Below are positions 12,664-25,332 of a stretch of DNA of 64,000 nt, one piece after another (position 1 is the first letter of the stretch; each line of letters starts with the position of its first letter). Source of the stretch: Aspidiotus rigidus (Eukaryota > Arthropoda > Insecta > Hemiptera > Diaspididae); contig JAVHKY010000030.1 in the NCBI GenBank assembly GCA_035079385.1, positions 2,457,001 through 2,521,000 on the forward strand, written 5' to 3'. The position numbers were made by a program, and so were the translations under genes. The notes beneath the pieces are model-generated. The model saw nothing but the letters and a program-made list of their open reading frames with translations, had not been told where the DNA came from and did no database searches.

Positions 12664-15600
12664 ATGAGGAAGAGAACTACTGCCGGAAACATCGCTATCG
12701 GCCTGTTCGTCGTAGCTGCCTTATTAGTATTGCTCGCGTTTTTCTCCAGAAGTTGGCTAGTCAGCGATTATCGTATAACAGGTGATTTTCGGCAAGATTC
12801 GATAACATGTGTTAGCATCCGTTCATCTATCTAATTCTTGTTCTTCTGTACATTCATAGGAGCAGCATTCAATCGACTCGGTCTGTGGCATCATTGTTTC
12901 AGATCGTTACCAGATCCTAATGACGAGTATGGGCGACGATTTTTCGCTGGTTGTCGATGGATTTTTGATCCATTTACCACTGGCTATGACCAGATTCGTG
13001 GTTATCTCGTTCCAAGTAAGACTCGAGCCCATATTAGCTGATGATTCGAAGTCGTAGAATTTTCTAAAAGTTCTTACAAATTTGGAAGTAGCTCGTTTCA
13101 AATGTATCATTGCAATGACTTCGTTTGTGGGATGAATGAAGTGCTGATAATGTTTGATGTATAATACGATCTTTTAGCTGTATATCGTTCAGGCCAAATT
13201 TGAGCAGAGTTTTGTAGATGAAAAATTTTGCTCTATCACGAAGGTTTTGTCTTGGAGCAGGTCAAATGTCGCTAAACGTATTCTCTTGAAGATTTTTGTG
13301 TTGGCCTCGAAAAAATTTTAGTCATTATTTTCCATGAAAAATCCTTATTTTTGAAAATTGAACAGAATTGAAAGGACAACCATTCGACGTATCTCATTTT
13401 GAAGTTGAAGAACTCGAACTCTGTTGCTTGATGACCAAGTCAGGATCTTAAGAATATGAAAAAACTTTACTTGACCGTTTATACTCACTTGTCGATGGTC
13501 GATTGACCAAAATCGCTCGTGTTTTAATAAAGTTTTGTCATATTCTTGATAATGTGTTGTAAAACGAATAAACGAATTAAACTTATCAGGTTAATTTCGG
13601 AAATCAACTCGCGTATTTTCTGTAGAGATTCGGCTCAACACCTACTAATAGGGAACTACAAGTTAGAAGGATGATTTTTAAAGCTTCAAATATGGTTATC
13701 CATGTCTAATATTGAATGGAGTCTTTTCGTTTTATATTTTTGCCAACCGAAACCGTGTGAATAAGATTCTCTTTTACTTTCTCAAGGAGAAGAGAGAAGG
13801 AATATGTTATGAGATTCTTTGAAAGATTATAATTATTGAGCAGAAAATCCTTCAAAATACAGTTAACTTCGTAATAGACAATTTTTGCTCGATTTACACT
13901 GTATTCATAGAATCACCTTTTATTTGAACCAAAGAAACCATAAATGTATCGTTAAATTCGTGTTTGTCACCATTTGTAATTAATTTGAAAATACCTTCAT
14001 TAGCGGCTATTGAACATGAACTCACGCAGCTGTAGGGAATGGTGTAGGTGAGTCATAACAGAGTAATGACGACAGCACAAAACGAGTTAGCAAAATTGTT
14101 GTGTTTATTTTGGTTATTTCTCAGAATACCTTCGAATTTTCGTCAAACATTTCACCTTTGAAATTATGTCGAAGAGATTTTTCACGAGCGAACTCGAAAT
14201 ATTGTTCAAAATTTGAATCCGTAAGATAAACTCTGGAAGGATAATTTCAAATTATTTAAAAATGGTTTTTTTCTCAGATTTCATTTTGAATTCTCGCTGT
14301 TAGTGTTGAGGTTTCTAGGATGTATGCGGTCAAGGAGAAAACCCATTTTCTATTTTGTGAATTGAAGTTCCAGTTCTTGAGGATTTCACCACTTGTACGT
14401 TAATCTCATTCAAACTGTGTCGTACATGTACAGTGTCTTCAAAAGAGGTCATCTATCTTGTGCGCATTTGTTGTTAACATTAAACACGGACGACAACTAT
14501 CGTGTTTCAAATATATCATCGTGTGCATGTTGATACCTATTATTGTATTGGAAAATTATCTTTATAAAAACTAGGTCGCTTATTGTTTTGTTTTGTTTTT
14601 TTTCTTTTTTTCGATGCGGGATCGAAAATAGTTGCGTACTGTTGTAATCAAAGGCAGTAAATAATGACTTTACTCGTCGTTTCATTTTCTTTTTATCTTA
14701 CCATTCGTGTATTTCGTTAGGTTTTACTGCCTTCTGGAAATTTTTTATGAGATCGAAATTGTATTCTTATAACCGCAAAAAAACTTTGTGTAACTGCTTC
14801 AAAAACCGGAAAAGTAGATATTTTGTCATTCAAAAGAGGATGATGTCTTCAGGAACAATTCGAAGTAGTCGATAGCAATTGTTATAAGAATACATAGACG
14901 CTTTAGGATTACCCTTTGAATAAACTTCATATCGCAGTTTTGTTTCTAGCTCGCAAGTAGTATTTTTCTTGAAAACTTGTCATGTTAGAAAAATTAGTAA
15001 GGAATATCACATATAATTTTTATTCTTCCACGGTAACGTTTTGAAGGAAAAAATAATAAGAAGCCACTTCCGCGTCAGCGAATGATTCACATAAACATTG
15101 TACGTATTATAATAATTTAAGTAAGCTCTTATATTCGAGGTCCCATGTATTGTTACGAGAAATAACCCGATTCGAGACTATGTTAACGTAATGAGCCGAT
15201 TCTGCAGAAGTTTTTTAATGTGTAATTTTCACGTAGTAAAAGCGAATATTGGTCACGCTCGGAGTCAAATATCGCATTTTGTTTAGCGTCGATTTGTCAG
15301 AAGCTCTAACGCTATGTGTAATTTATGCAATTTTTATACTTTTTTTTCTTCTTAGAAGGGACGTTCGGCCTGTCAACATCGCGTATATGACTGACAGAAA
15401 AGAAAAAGAAGAAAAAAAAACATAATATAGTGTAATCATTTTGACAAAACTGACCATTAATCGATGATGCGTGACTACAGATCGGAGTATCTATTGAAGG
15501 TCTACGTCTGCTTTACTCGACTTTAGAGGTGATCACTGAGCTCGTTGGGAAAATTGGATTTAGCGTAGACGAGAAAAATATAGGAGGCGTTGCCATTCTC

Positions 15601-18600
15601 TGTGCAGTTATGTAATCTCATTGTACGGTATCGTAGTTTGTAACCGCAATCGTACGTCAGTTTTGCATTAGTTTATCAACGTTCATACAGTGTAATTTTC
15701 TGTATTTCTAAATGTCCAATGTCCATTCAAATTAGACGAAGCTGTGCTCTCGTAGCGTTTTTCGGTTTTACATCACATTAAACACGTGATGCAAAAAGTA
15801 TTCAGTTTATACTTTCGATATTTTTCCTCGCCTCGTCTTGACCATAGAACTTTACTTAGTACCTTAACATAAATTTGGTATTACAGACGTTTCTGTTGAC
15901 AATCATTAAAAATGTCTCGATAAGTTAGTATGATTGGAGGAGAGCGATCAAAAATTAAAAGTGACTTGTATTTTATTAGATGTGGACAGCAGAAAAAATA
16001 GAACTGAAAAGAATGATACGTTTGCAAACTATAGAATGAAGTAAAGCTTCAAGCGTATTTTAGTATAATCGTCAGATTTCGACTCAAGTTTCATTCTTTC
16101 TATGCAATAAATCATCGTATTTTAATGAGACCTTAGATACGGCTATCAATCTTTTACCTGTGAGGTTGACGACAAAATAATTTTCTACTCTCTTTCAAAA
16201 AATTTTAGAAGACCAAAATTTACGCGTTCTCCTCATGAAATTACGGTCTTGTATTTACGGGGGGAGAGGAGACGAAGGGGACATATGTTCCAAACTTTTA
16301 CTTTCTTGCAGTAGCTCAAATCATTGGATTTCGCTTCTATTTCTTCATCTTCAATTTTGAAACTTAAAACCACTTCACACAGAATTCTTTTTTTCCGGTT
16401 AAATTCAACAACGCCATTTTCTCTTGTCTTGTTACACACTTGTTGACCTCATTGTTTAAACTAGGACTATCTTCAATATTCCTTTATTGATAACCTCGTC
16501 ATTCAGCTTCACCCCATCGCTGCCACTCTTTCTCGTCCTCAGCTCTGGAGCATATCGATGCCAAAAATTTTACCTTGCTCTTGAGTCGGATATGAAATTG
16601 GTTAGGAGTACTTCGATCATTATCAGTGATCGTTCAAATTCATATTTTGTAAATAATTCTTTTTTGTTTGATTCCAGCTTTCATGATTTTGACGCAATTT
16701 TTCTACACGATAACATTTTTGACTGTGCTCGTATGTTGTGTGGGCGTTCTCATTTTCTTTTTGTGCTGCACCCCAGCTGAAGAACGATTTGTGCCTCTGG
16801 TTTTCGCTCTAGGATGGGCTCTAGTAGGAGCTGGTAAGTTTTACTTCGTAAATGTACAAAAGTCAAAGAAATCGTATGGTTATTCAAGAATTTAACTTAT
16901 AAATTTCATTTTTTACTTTTTGACCGCCCCCACACAGCCTTGAAGGCCAATTAAGGGAGGCAATATGGAGAAATAATCAATATTTTACGTGCCTGTAGTT
17001 TTCCTCTTTCTAGTTATTCCTATTTTAGAGACTTGAAAGAATTCTGACCATCGAGATATTTGTTTGTGAGAGGGGGGGGGAAGATTTGGGGAAATCCCAA
17101 CAAAGAGCTTCGGAAAAGCTTGGATTTTCATTAGCGGATTGAATTAAGCAAAACAGGACAGTCTCCTCTTCTCATGTAAGAGGGCGTCCATAAGGGAGGT
17201 GATTTTTCGAGCCCTTCCCCCTGTCGTGATATTCAGCTTGACCCTCTCGAGATTTTTCAAGAGATATATTAGTATTTTCTATGTTTATAAGATTGAGGAT
17301 ACTCTTTAAAAAACCGTTACGCTTTTTGTAACTTTTGTTGACGTCATCAGTGACCTTGACCTACTTTAGGTCTTTGGAAACATTTCGACCTTCGCTACTT
17401 TTATTATACTAGGTCTAACATAGGCTATCGTCTTTGAAAACGGAGGCGTATGAGTATGCACTCACGCCCAAAGTGGTCACCGCTATCCACCCTTTAGAGC
17501 ATAGCGTCGGTAGTCCTGAGAGCTCGGATTGAGAGTGGACTGGCTCCATTCTTCCTAGAGGTCCACGCGCTGTACAATGTCCGTCAATGAGGCCACTACA
17601 GGGGTCTCTATATTGATTAAGGGTGCCCTTGACATTCAACCTAGAATTCAGGTAGTGCATGTTTACTCCTTCACCGAAGTTTTCAGCGACCAATGAAAGC
17701 TCCGTAAGTGCTCACTAGCAGTGGCTTTTCGGGCGAGGGTTTCTTTTTCCTCGTTTAGCGTTTGTTTTGTTCTTGCTCTTTTCTTTTCCTTTGTGGCGCT
17801 TCCCTCCGAACTTCCCATTTGTGGTGGTGCTGATGTCTTCATGATGATACAGTAGCAGCATCATGGGGAATTTTACACGTAGATGTGTGAGGCCATAACG
17901 TGACTCTACATCTGCCGCGCGAGGATCCAATCGCTCTTTCCTGTCCAGGCGAGTTGCTCTTTTCACTTGGCGAGCAAGGAGCTACTGGCCTCCTGCGTGA
18001 CCCGCAAGGCTTCTCCGCTGGTTCTTGTCTTCTTCTTTCCCTCGAATACCACTGCTCGCTGTTTTGCCAGCAAATCAATTGGCGGTGTCCGTGCTCATAC
18101 GCAAAGAGCGTTCGTCGACACACACTTTTCCATTTCTCTTCTTCTGTTCTCAGTCTTCATGGAGTCGAACCTCAGTGGGTCTCCATAAAGGAGGACTAGC
18201 ATTGTTGCGTTCATATACAGTCTTCTTTTAGCTTCTCTGAATTCTCCTTGGTTCAAATTTAGCTAGGAAAAACTTGTCACCACCCTGGAAGCTTCCTCCG
18301 CCACTTCCTCAAAATGGCGGCGGAAGCTGAGCTTGCTGCCGAACAAAGCCTCAGGTACTTCAGTACCTTCTTCTTAGTATCGATGTCTACACCTTACAGG
18401 CGAAAGATGGGTCGTAAAAACAATGGCCTTCATCTTGCCAACTGCCAAGCCTAATTCGGCCGACTTGATTGAACAAATCACAGAGGCCTGATTCACCTTT
18501 GTTTCCACCTCGACAATAGGGTCGGCTGAACCAACCACGAATGTGTCGTCGGAGTAACATATGAGTTACACCCCTGCTGGCAGCTTCGTCGGCGATGTTC

Positions 18601-20010
18601 CACAAAGTAGGACCCAAGACAGAGCCATAAAAAACACCGCATGTCACGCTTGTTCTCACTGTGCGAGGAGATGTCTCTGCTTCGACCTCTTTGCAGTTTA
18701 GGTAACTGCAGATGATCCTTAGCAGGTAACCAGGTTTGTAGCTCGGCCAAGATATTCAGCGTCGGAATGAAGTCACAAGCACTCTCTATGTCCGGGCTTA
18801 CATCTATTGCTGCAGTTGCTATCTTTTTCAGTTTGATTGCGCCATTTGAAGTACAGCGTCCAGCTCGGAAACCGTACTAACTCCCAGAAATTATCTTCTT
18901 GGACACTGACTGGCTTTCCAACCGTGTTGCCACTGCCCACTATACTAGGCCTGATAAATAAATAAATATAATTATTTTGCGGTTTGTGAAAATTATATTT
19001 ATTTATTCATTAAAACATCCCGCAATATAATTTTTTGTATTAATCAAAATACTAGGCCTGACATGTGGTATACTAGGGGCTTCACATACTGCACTGTTTG
19101 TTAGGCCCTCCATACCAGGCATCCATTTTACCAGAGCCACCATACAGTACACTAGTTTCGACCTCTGCTACTTTATAAGTCAGCCTCTAATATACTAGGC
19201 ACAACTACCTAACCTAACGTACTCACAGGCCTAGTTACTATTTGTTAGGCTTATTCTACTAAAGTAGGGAAGGACGAAATTTTTTCAGGTCCCTAAAATA
19301 GGTCAAGGTTCACTGATGAAACAGCAAATTACTCGAGGAGGACTTTGTCTTCTGCTCAAATTGAACCCAGTTTTGCAATATTTTAGACTCAATTCTCGTT
19401 TAAAAAAAATCGCATGATGTTTTCTGAAATTCTTTTTCCCTATTTTAAAACATATTTTATTGTACAATATTTGAAGTAATTGAATGGAACTGGACCATAC
19501 GATTTAAAAATATAGAATATTTACCTGATTTCCTTTGAGAAAGAAATTTTTTATTCTAGATGGACAGAGTTTTTCTTTGACTACACTACTACCGTTCCAT
19601 AAAATGATAAAAGTCATTCTGGTTTTAGACGAAGATGTGCTCTCTGATATTAACTTACTGAAACTTCTCTCGCGCATCGCCATTACGCCTACTTTTCGCT
19701 GGCATATCCCCTTTATCTAGAGTTTGGTTTGTCGATTTTCGTATAATTTTACCTTTGATATATTGCAGGTACGAGCGCGGCCTTCGCTTGCTTGATATTC
19801 GGTTTCTTCGCCAACCGAGACAATTGGATGCCAGGACACGACAATAATTTCTTCGGATGGTCTTTTGCGGTCGCCATAATCAGCGTATTCGCGTTGATAT
19901 CGTCTGGGGTGCTGTTCCTCTCGGAATACCATATTCAAAAAAAGAAAAGGGATCAATATCTCAAAGATTCTCAGAATCGTTTTGCGATGGATCAAGAAAC
20001 GAAAGCCTAA
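12664..20010 (+). CDS. claudin-like four-transmembrane protein, copy 2
   Basis: Four exons: 12664-12781, 12860-13015, 16678-16833 and 19769-20010, giving 223 residues. All three introns are phase 1, matching the upstream paralogue. Segment 1 is hydrophobic (IAIGLFVVAALLVLLAFF) and followed by SRSWLVSDY. The extracellular loop has LGLWHHCF and later FFAGCRW, again the GLW-C-C signature. Further hydrophobic stretches begin at FMILTQFFYTITFLTVLVCC, FVPLVFALGWALVGAG and WSFAVAIISVFALISSGVLF. The tail is basic and charged (IQKKKRDQYLKDSQ). Shared words with copy 1 include ILTQFFYT/IAVQFFFT, CLIFGFF/CILFGMY and NWMPGHDNN/SWMPHWEHN. A tandem duplication followed by divergence is inferred. Introns 2 and 3 are 3.7 and 2.9 kb; intron 3 carries a decayed LINE. 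Exact junctional role unknown. Confidence 0.85.
17960..18900 (-). pseudogene. decayed non-LTR retrotransposon (reverse transcriptase fragment)
   Basis: On the minus strand several frames give reverse-transcriptase blocks separated by frameshifts. GSVLGPTLWNI is the conserved G-x-x-Q-G-S-x-L-G-P block with the glutamine region changed. CYSDDTFVVG is the catalytic YADD box with A replaced by S. A block similar to LGLAVGKMKAIVFTT follows. Further 3' (about 17960-18130) the DNA aligns with the LINE copy at 56887-57885 (for example AAGCTTCTC and AAAGAGC blocks in the same order). It is an R1/jockey-like LINE, dead, inside intron 3 of the second claudin-like gene. Confidence 0.7.
18955..19048. repeat. 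94-bp A+T-rich palindromic insertion between 13-bp direct repeats
   Basis: The 13-mer ATACTAGGCCTGA stands immediately before (18942-18954) and after (19049-19061) this segment. Inside, TAAATAAATAAATATAATT pairs with AATTATATTTATTTATT. This could be a small foldback insertion with a 13-bp duplication. However, the TACTAGGCCT word is common nearby, so recombination between repeats is an alternative. Confidence 0.5.
19062..19320. repeat. TACTAGGC-rich repeat tract
   Basis: TATACTAGG, ACTAGGC and GTTAGGC words recur irregularly, related to the tracts at 21950-22135 and 22700-22840. It lies in intron 3 of the second claudin-like gene. Non-coding. Confidence 0.45.
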
Positions 20011-21949
20011 TTCTCATTCCATTATTGTTGTACGTTGTTTTTGTAAAGCAAGCACCTCGTAATTTATTATTTATCGCGACACATTCCGTCCTCATGGTTG
20101 TGCATGTATGTATTTTTAGTATTTTTTATTCACTTTCATCTTTTCATCACATACCTTGTTTTTTTTGTAAACTTTTATCGCTGCAATGTCATTCAACTGA
20201 TTATAATGATTGGCAGTAACGTATACATCAATATTTTTATACGGTCTGTGATTCTTAATATGCCCGACTACTTTTAAATTTAATATTCTTATTGATTTAC
20301 ACGTCGATGAAGCAGTATTCCGTCTTCCTTTACAAACACTCACAGTATTTATGTATATATATATATTTTAAAATAATTTGGAGTCTCATGTATTGTAATT
20401 AGTTTTACGTTACGAATTACTTTAGTTTACGTTTTTTTTTTTTTTTTTTTTGTACTCCTTTTTATTTTCTTGGTTTTTGAAAAAGTAACGTCAAAATTTC
20501 CATATCTTACCATCGTATGGAATTTTTTATTACCATTATTGATATTGTATCTATCAGTTTGAGCTTTGTTTGTCGCACCTTCATGACAATTACTGCATTG
20601 TGCATTACATACTTATTTGCTTATCGGTATTTCAGCTAACATTTTGTTGCTGAGAGGGTATTTCCTTACCGATTTTACAATAATTATGTAATGTTAGTTC
20701 GTATCGTATAATTTGATGGCAAAATTTTCGAGTAAACGCCATACTTGTCTCATTATTAGGCTTAAAATGTAAGGTTTGAAGAATCTCTAATGTAATTATG
20801 CCTAATTGACAACTAGGTGGACAATAGGCGTGGTTGGAACAAGAAGATTATAAATTATCTAAACGAGATTTACGCGACAATTTTGTACATTTTACTAGTA
20901 TTTGTAATTTTGTAAGCGAAGCAAACGATTTTATGATTAAATCTCTTGAGTTCAGATTCTAATTATTTTCCTATTAACTGCCATTTGGCTGCAGGGTATT
21001 TCGCTTCTCATTTATTCCGTTTAATCAAGGCCGTGAAGCGAGGGTTTAGATTCATGAAACAATTATGAATTCATAATTATCACCTTGCAGTGGTGATAAA
21101 CAATTTGTGAAGTAGGCCTGGTCAGCTTGCTCTGGCTCGATGCAGTCCTGTTCTAAATCATGTCTTAATATTGCCATATTCTAAATCGGTCAATATTTCA
21201 CGCATTTATAATTATTAGGAGAACACGTGTTATCGATTGTCGTTTGTTTTTCTAATGATTCTTTTCATCTCTTTTTACGAGCTTTTTTATTTTTGCAATT
21301 TTACCTGAACAACTACTTATACTAAACAGAAGGAAAAAAATGAAATAAAATGAAAAGTGTGACCAGAGAGAATGTTGAGGAATCTTGGCTTTATGGTTGA
21401 ATGTAGACTGTGCAGACAGTAATTTTAAAAGGTGACTAACGCAACTCGTTTTTTGCGAATTTCAAGTTTCATTTGGCATTGGAATATAAACGATGATGTT
21501 TTGAAAATTAGCTCCGAAGTTATACAATTTGGTGTATGGTGATTTAGTTGCTCAGTTCTCTTGCACGGTAAACGCAGGTAGAATCTATTATATATATTTG
21601 TAAAATTAAAATATTAGTAAAACAATACAATTCGCCAACTGATCGGGCTGATCTTTTTTTAAATGAAAGTTTCTGACCCACAGATGAGCCATCACCCATT
21701 GGCCAACCTCTCCCGGACTTCAGCTTTGAGAACGATCGAAACACAATTTCACCCTGTACATTTCTTGTATATGAGTTTTTTCACACGAAATCCAATTCCT
21801 AAACATAATGTGCCAGCAACTTCCATTGGGCCGATCAAGTTGATCTTTTTTTAACCGGAAACCTGTTTTATAGGAGGTGAATAGAAGAAAAATGACAGGC
21901 GCCGAAAAGCGAAACGTGAGACTGAAAAATTTCTACCTCTGGGGTATTT
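20011..21949. other. 3' region of claudin copy 2 and intergenic DNA
   Basis: A+T-rich, with no recognised exon. The first several hundred bases are probably 3' untranslated sequence. It has T runs (for example around 20430-20450) and ordinary unique-looking DNA. Short open frames here have no family signature. Confidence 0.4.
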
Positions 21950-22840
21950 CAGGCTAGTTAGTATAGGCCTAGTATACTGCATATTAAGCCTAGTATAACG
22001 AAGGCTAAAGTTCGTAATTTTTCAGGCTAATCATTATAGGCCTAGTATAGTATATTAGGCCCAGTATAATGAAGGCTGAAGTTTGAAATTTTTAGGCGAG
22101 TCATTATAGGCCTAGTTGGTGACGTCATAGATCAGCCTCCCGCTTATGATATATATATGGTCGGTACATATAGCCTGAAAGATGACCCCGTCGAGTAACT
22201 AGGTATGCAATGCTTCATACACAAATTGGATTGGCCCCTTCAATGAGCCAGATATGCAACGCTTCAAACACGATAAGACTCAAAACGTCTTTCTATGGTA
22301 TTCTAAGTCCCCCCCCCCCTACTATGTATAGCTCCAATATCCGGAGAGGGACTCGTGGTGTTCGAAGCATTTCATATCTGGCTCATTGAAGGGGCTAATC
22401 TAATTGGTGTAAGAAGCATGGCATATCTAATTATTTGAAGGGGCTATCCTAATACGAGTCATATCAAGTACTATTTTTCAACCCTGAGATCAGGTTCCCT
22501 GCATTCCTCGTTTAATATTGTTAAGGAAACCGTCGCTTTTCCAACGCATATTATGACTGACCCATATACATGTCAAAATGAAAGATTTTCCAGGAGAGCC
22601 AAATAAATAAAAACCATGTTTCATATCTACTAGTAAATTACCTCATTTATCTTCTACGAGCATACCTGCTTTGGGATAAAATCAAGGCCTAGCTCGTGAA
22701 TTTTTTTCCCAGGCTACTTATTATAGGGCTAGTATAGTATATTTGGCCCAGTAAAATGTAGGCTAAAGTTTGAAATTTTTTAGGCTAGTTATTATAGGCC
22801 TAGTATGGTATATTAGGCTTGGTATAATGAAGGCTTGGGG
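21950..22840. repeat. GGCCTAGTATA minisatellite-like clusters
   Basis: Imperfect units of about 65-70 bp containing TATAGGCCTAGTATA, TATTAGGC, AATGAAGGCTAAAGTT and AATTTTTAGGCTAGT repeat in tandem at 21950-22135 and again at 22700-22840. The intervening 560 bases hold duplicated words such as GAGCCAGATATG / CATATCTGGCTC in inverted orientation (about 22240 and 22375), plus a C run near 22310. Non-coding. Confidence 0.65.
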
Positions 22841-23465
22841 TGTTCAACTTGGAAAAACTTTGACCATCGAACTTTATACATATATGAGATTGGAACGTGA
22901 AAAAATTTTGGGTTAGTCAATTTTGGGGGGACGGCGTATGGCATATCCTTTAAAATAAACTCGCTTAGAACAGGTTCCCTGTTTAGTACGCCACGTCACA
23001 CTCTGGCTGTTAGGAGCGAGCCCCCTGGCAAATTTAATAGTTGAGTTACTGAAAATTACGTTGAAAATGTTGTGCTTGAAAGTCCCAGAATTTGTACTCC
23101 CATTTTCTATCCTCTGGGACTAATCAAATTTTGGGATTTCACAATTTCTGCTCTCCTTTTCGTTGTAAGATGAACGGAACTCGCTGAATCAGCTAGGGGG
23201 AAAAAAATTCATAGAACTGATTTCCCTTTTCTTCCCATCTTTCCCAGTTAACGTTCTTAGAATATAATTTGGAAATATGTGGGTTAAAAGACTACCTACG
23301 CAGTTGTCAAAGTTAATTCATTGCGCTAAATCGTGCGGTTTCAGAAGTAATGTCAATAAGTTGAACAATACTTTACACATCTATCCTAAATACAGTAGGT
23401 ACGTCATCGACATTGACTCCCGTCTCTTCTCGTCTTTTTGATCTTCATTTCAGTATTCGTTTTTA

Positions 23466-23660
23466 ACAGGAAACCTGTTTTATGGGGGGTTTTTTGAGAA
23501 ATTTACCGCACGCCGCGGCGGGTGCTTTGCGCCGTCCAACAAAAAACTTGGAAAAATGTCGACTCTCGAGCCATATATGATAGGAGTTTTTCCAAGTCCC
23601 TCTCCTATCATTTATACCTCGAGAGTCAACATTTTTCCAAGTCCGCTTCCTATCATATAC
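23466..23660 (+). repeat. dispersed AACAGG..CCTGTT modular repeat, copy
   Basis: Begins AACAGGAAACCTGTTTTATG, continues GAGAAATTTACCG and CCGTCCAACAAAAAACTTGG, then repeats a submodule of about 50 bases with CTCGAG(C) and TATATGATAGGA in both orientations. The same modules occur at 30045-30478, 36918-37500, 55163-55400, 58958-59160, 59607-59700 and 62160-62410. No coding capacity is evident. Confidence 0.75.
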
Positions 23661-25332
23661 CGGGTGCGCCAAAATGATGTTAACAGTTGAATGGGGATTT
23701 GAATTAAATTCGTCAGGAAATGTATGTATAGTTTTAATGTACGAAATTTGTAACTCAGTTTTATCTTTAATTTGCGCCCCTACTCAATTTATTATAACTT
23801 TTCTGAGACGAGTCATGGACCAAAATGTGCCAAAAATTGAACAACTTGCGAGGATTTCGCAAAATAGGAATTGAATATTTCCCCAATTTGGATTATTCAG
23901 ATATTTTTTTCGGAATCAGCGTTAAATTTCATTTTCCAATCAAGTTAAATAGGAAAGTTCGAGCAATTTTTTATTTTTGAGAATTTTGGCAAATTGGTCT
24001 TTTGGTCCATAACTTGGTTTGCCGGAAGGCGTACGCTAAATTCTCAAAAAAAAAAAAAAATAGAATAGGTTCCTTGTTAATAGGTTTAGGTCACTGATGA
24101 CGTCCTATTTTATACTAGGTTTATAGTAAGGTGTAGGCGTCCTACATACTAGCTTAATACTAAGTCTAAAATTGCTTGAATTCTCAATACCAAAATCTAG
24201 TTGACTCATAGAACAGGTTCCCTGCGTTTTTCGCTTAACTCTGTTAAGGAAGCGGTCGTTTTTTCCTCTCAGTAGTGTTTTTACCGTACATATGTAAGGA
24301 TATGCTTGCATATCCTTGCATGCTGGCACTCGCAGATGAAGTACGTAGTCCAAGTTCTTATAAGGAAATTTGAAATGATGGCTGAGTTTCAGTTGATTTC
24401 TCTATTACGAGTTAAGATCGGCAAAACGGAAAGCGTTAATACGTAAACGATCACCTGATTCTTACATATATTTCAAAAGCCAGAACGTGTGGTCTTTCAT
24501 TTTAATACGGGCCAGCCATCCGCTAGAAGCGTTACGATCGAAAAAATTCAAAGCGGGATCAGGACGATGATCGCTGAAACTTGGTCAAAAAGTAATGTAA
24601 GAAAAAAATTAGGAGAACGAAATTTTCACCAAGTCATCTTCTCTCATAAAAATGGATGCACATTAATGAAAGGAAACCTTGCTCCCTTCACCCATGGCCG
24701 TTCTTCATGTTTTCGTTTTCGTTGTGTGCGATACTAGCGCCGTCCAACTGGAGTAAAACTTTCTAGAAACGGCAATGCCATTTACTTTTCCTTCTTCAAA
24801 ACTCGTAACGTGATAATTTTGGATTTTAATGCGTTCTTCACTGGTAAATTTAGAAGATATCTACCTAAATCTTCATCGATTTTTGATATACTTAAATGAT
24901 GGAGGTGAGAAAATCGTGGACTAGATCAACGGAGCCGTACCTTGAGCGACAGATATCTTCAAAGTGAGTATTGAATTTGAATAACAAGTTCCTTCTAACA
25001 CGTTTAGAGATAACCATTAATAGACCGTACCTATTTAATTTCTTAATCGCTTTTTAAAAATTGTTAACAATCAACAATTACAGACAGTGTACAATGCAGA
25101 TTGTTCTGTCACCTAAGCAAATTATGGGTAGGTATGTTCCAGATAAATACATTAGGTGGATGACGTGGATATCATGAGTAAGTAAATGAATTAGGTACAC
25201 GCTTATTCTCAATTTTGCAAATACTCGTACTTCAAAGCTGTTTTTAAACAAGGTACTTCATTACAATAACGCAAAAACAGTTTTCATTTAAAACCTGGCA
25301 CTACAAAATAAGGCTATTATAATACTCGTTTA
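23661..25332. other. repeat-rich intergenic region
   Basis: No exon recognised. It contains an A run near 24048, and a GAACAGGTTCCCTGCG / TTAAGGAAGCGGTCG module (about 24208-24270) belonging to the dispersed AACAGG family. A similar module lies at 22485-22560. The remaining sequence shows no signature. Confidence 0.4.

Noticed and set aside
15340..15425. Homopurine/homopyrimidine inverted pair (TTTTTTTCTTCTT / AAGAAGAAAAAAA)
   Set aside because: Low-complexity chance pairing with no flanking structure. Not reported as an element.
17415..17966. Independent genes on the minus strand
   Set aside because: Frames are short, overlap others and lie beside the decayed LINE. They read as flanking or 3' non-coding sequence of that element.
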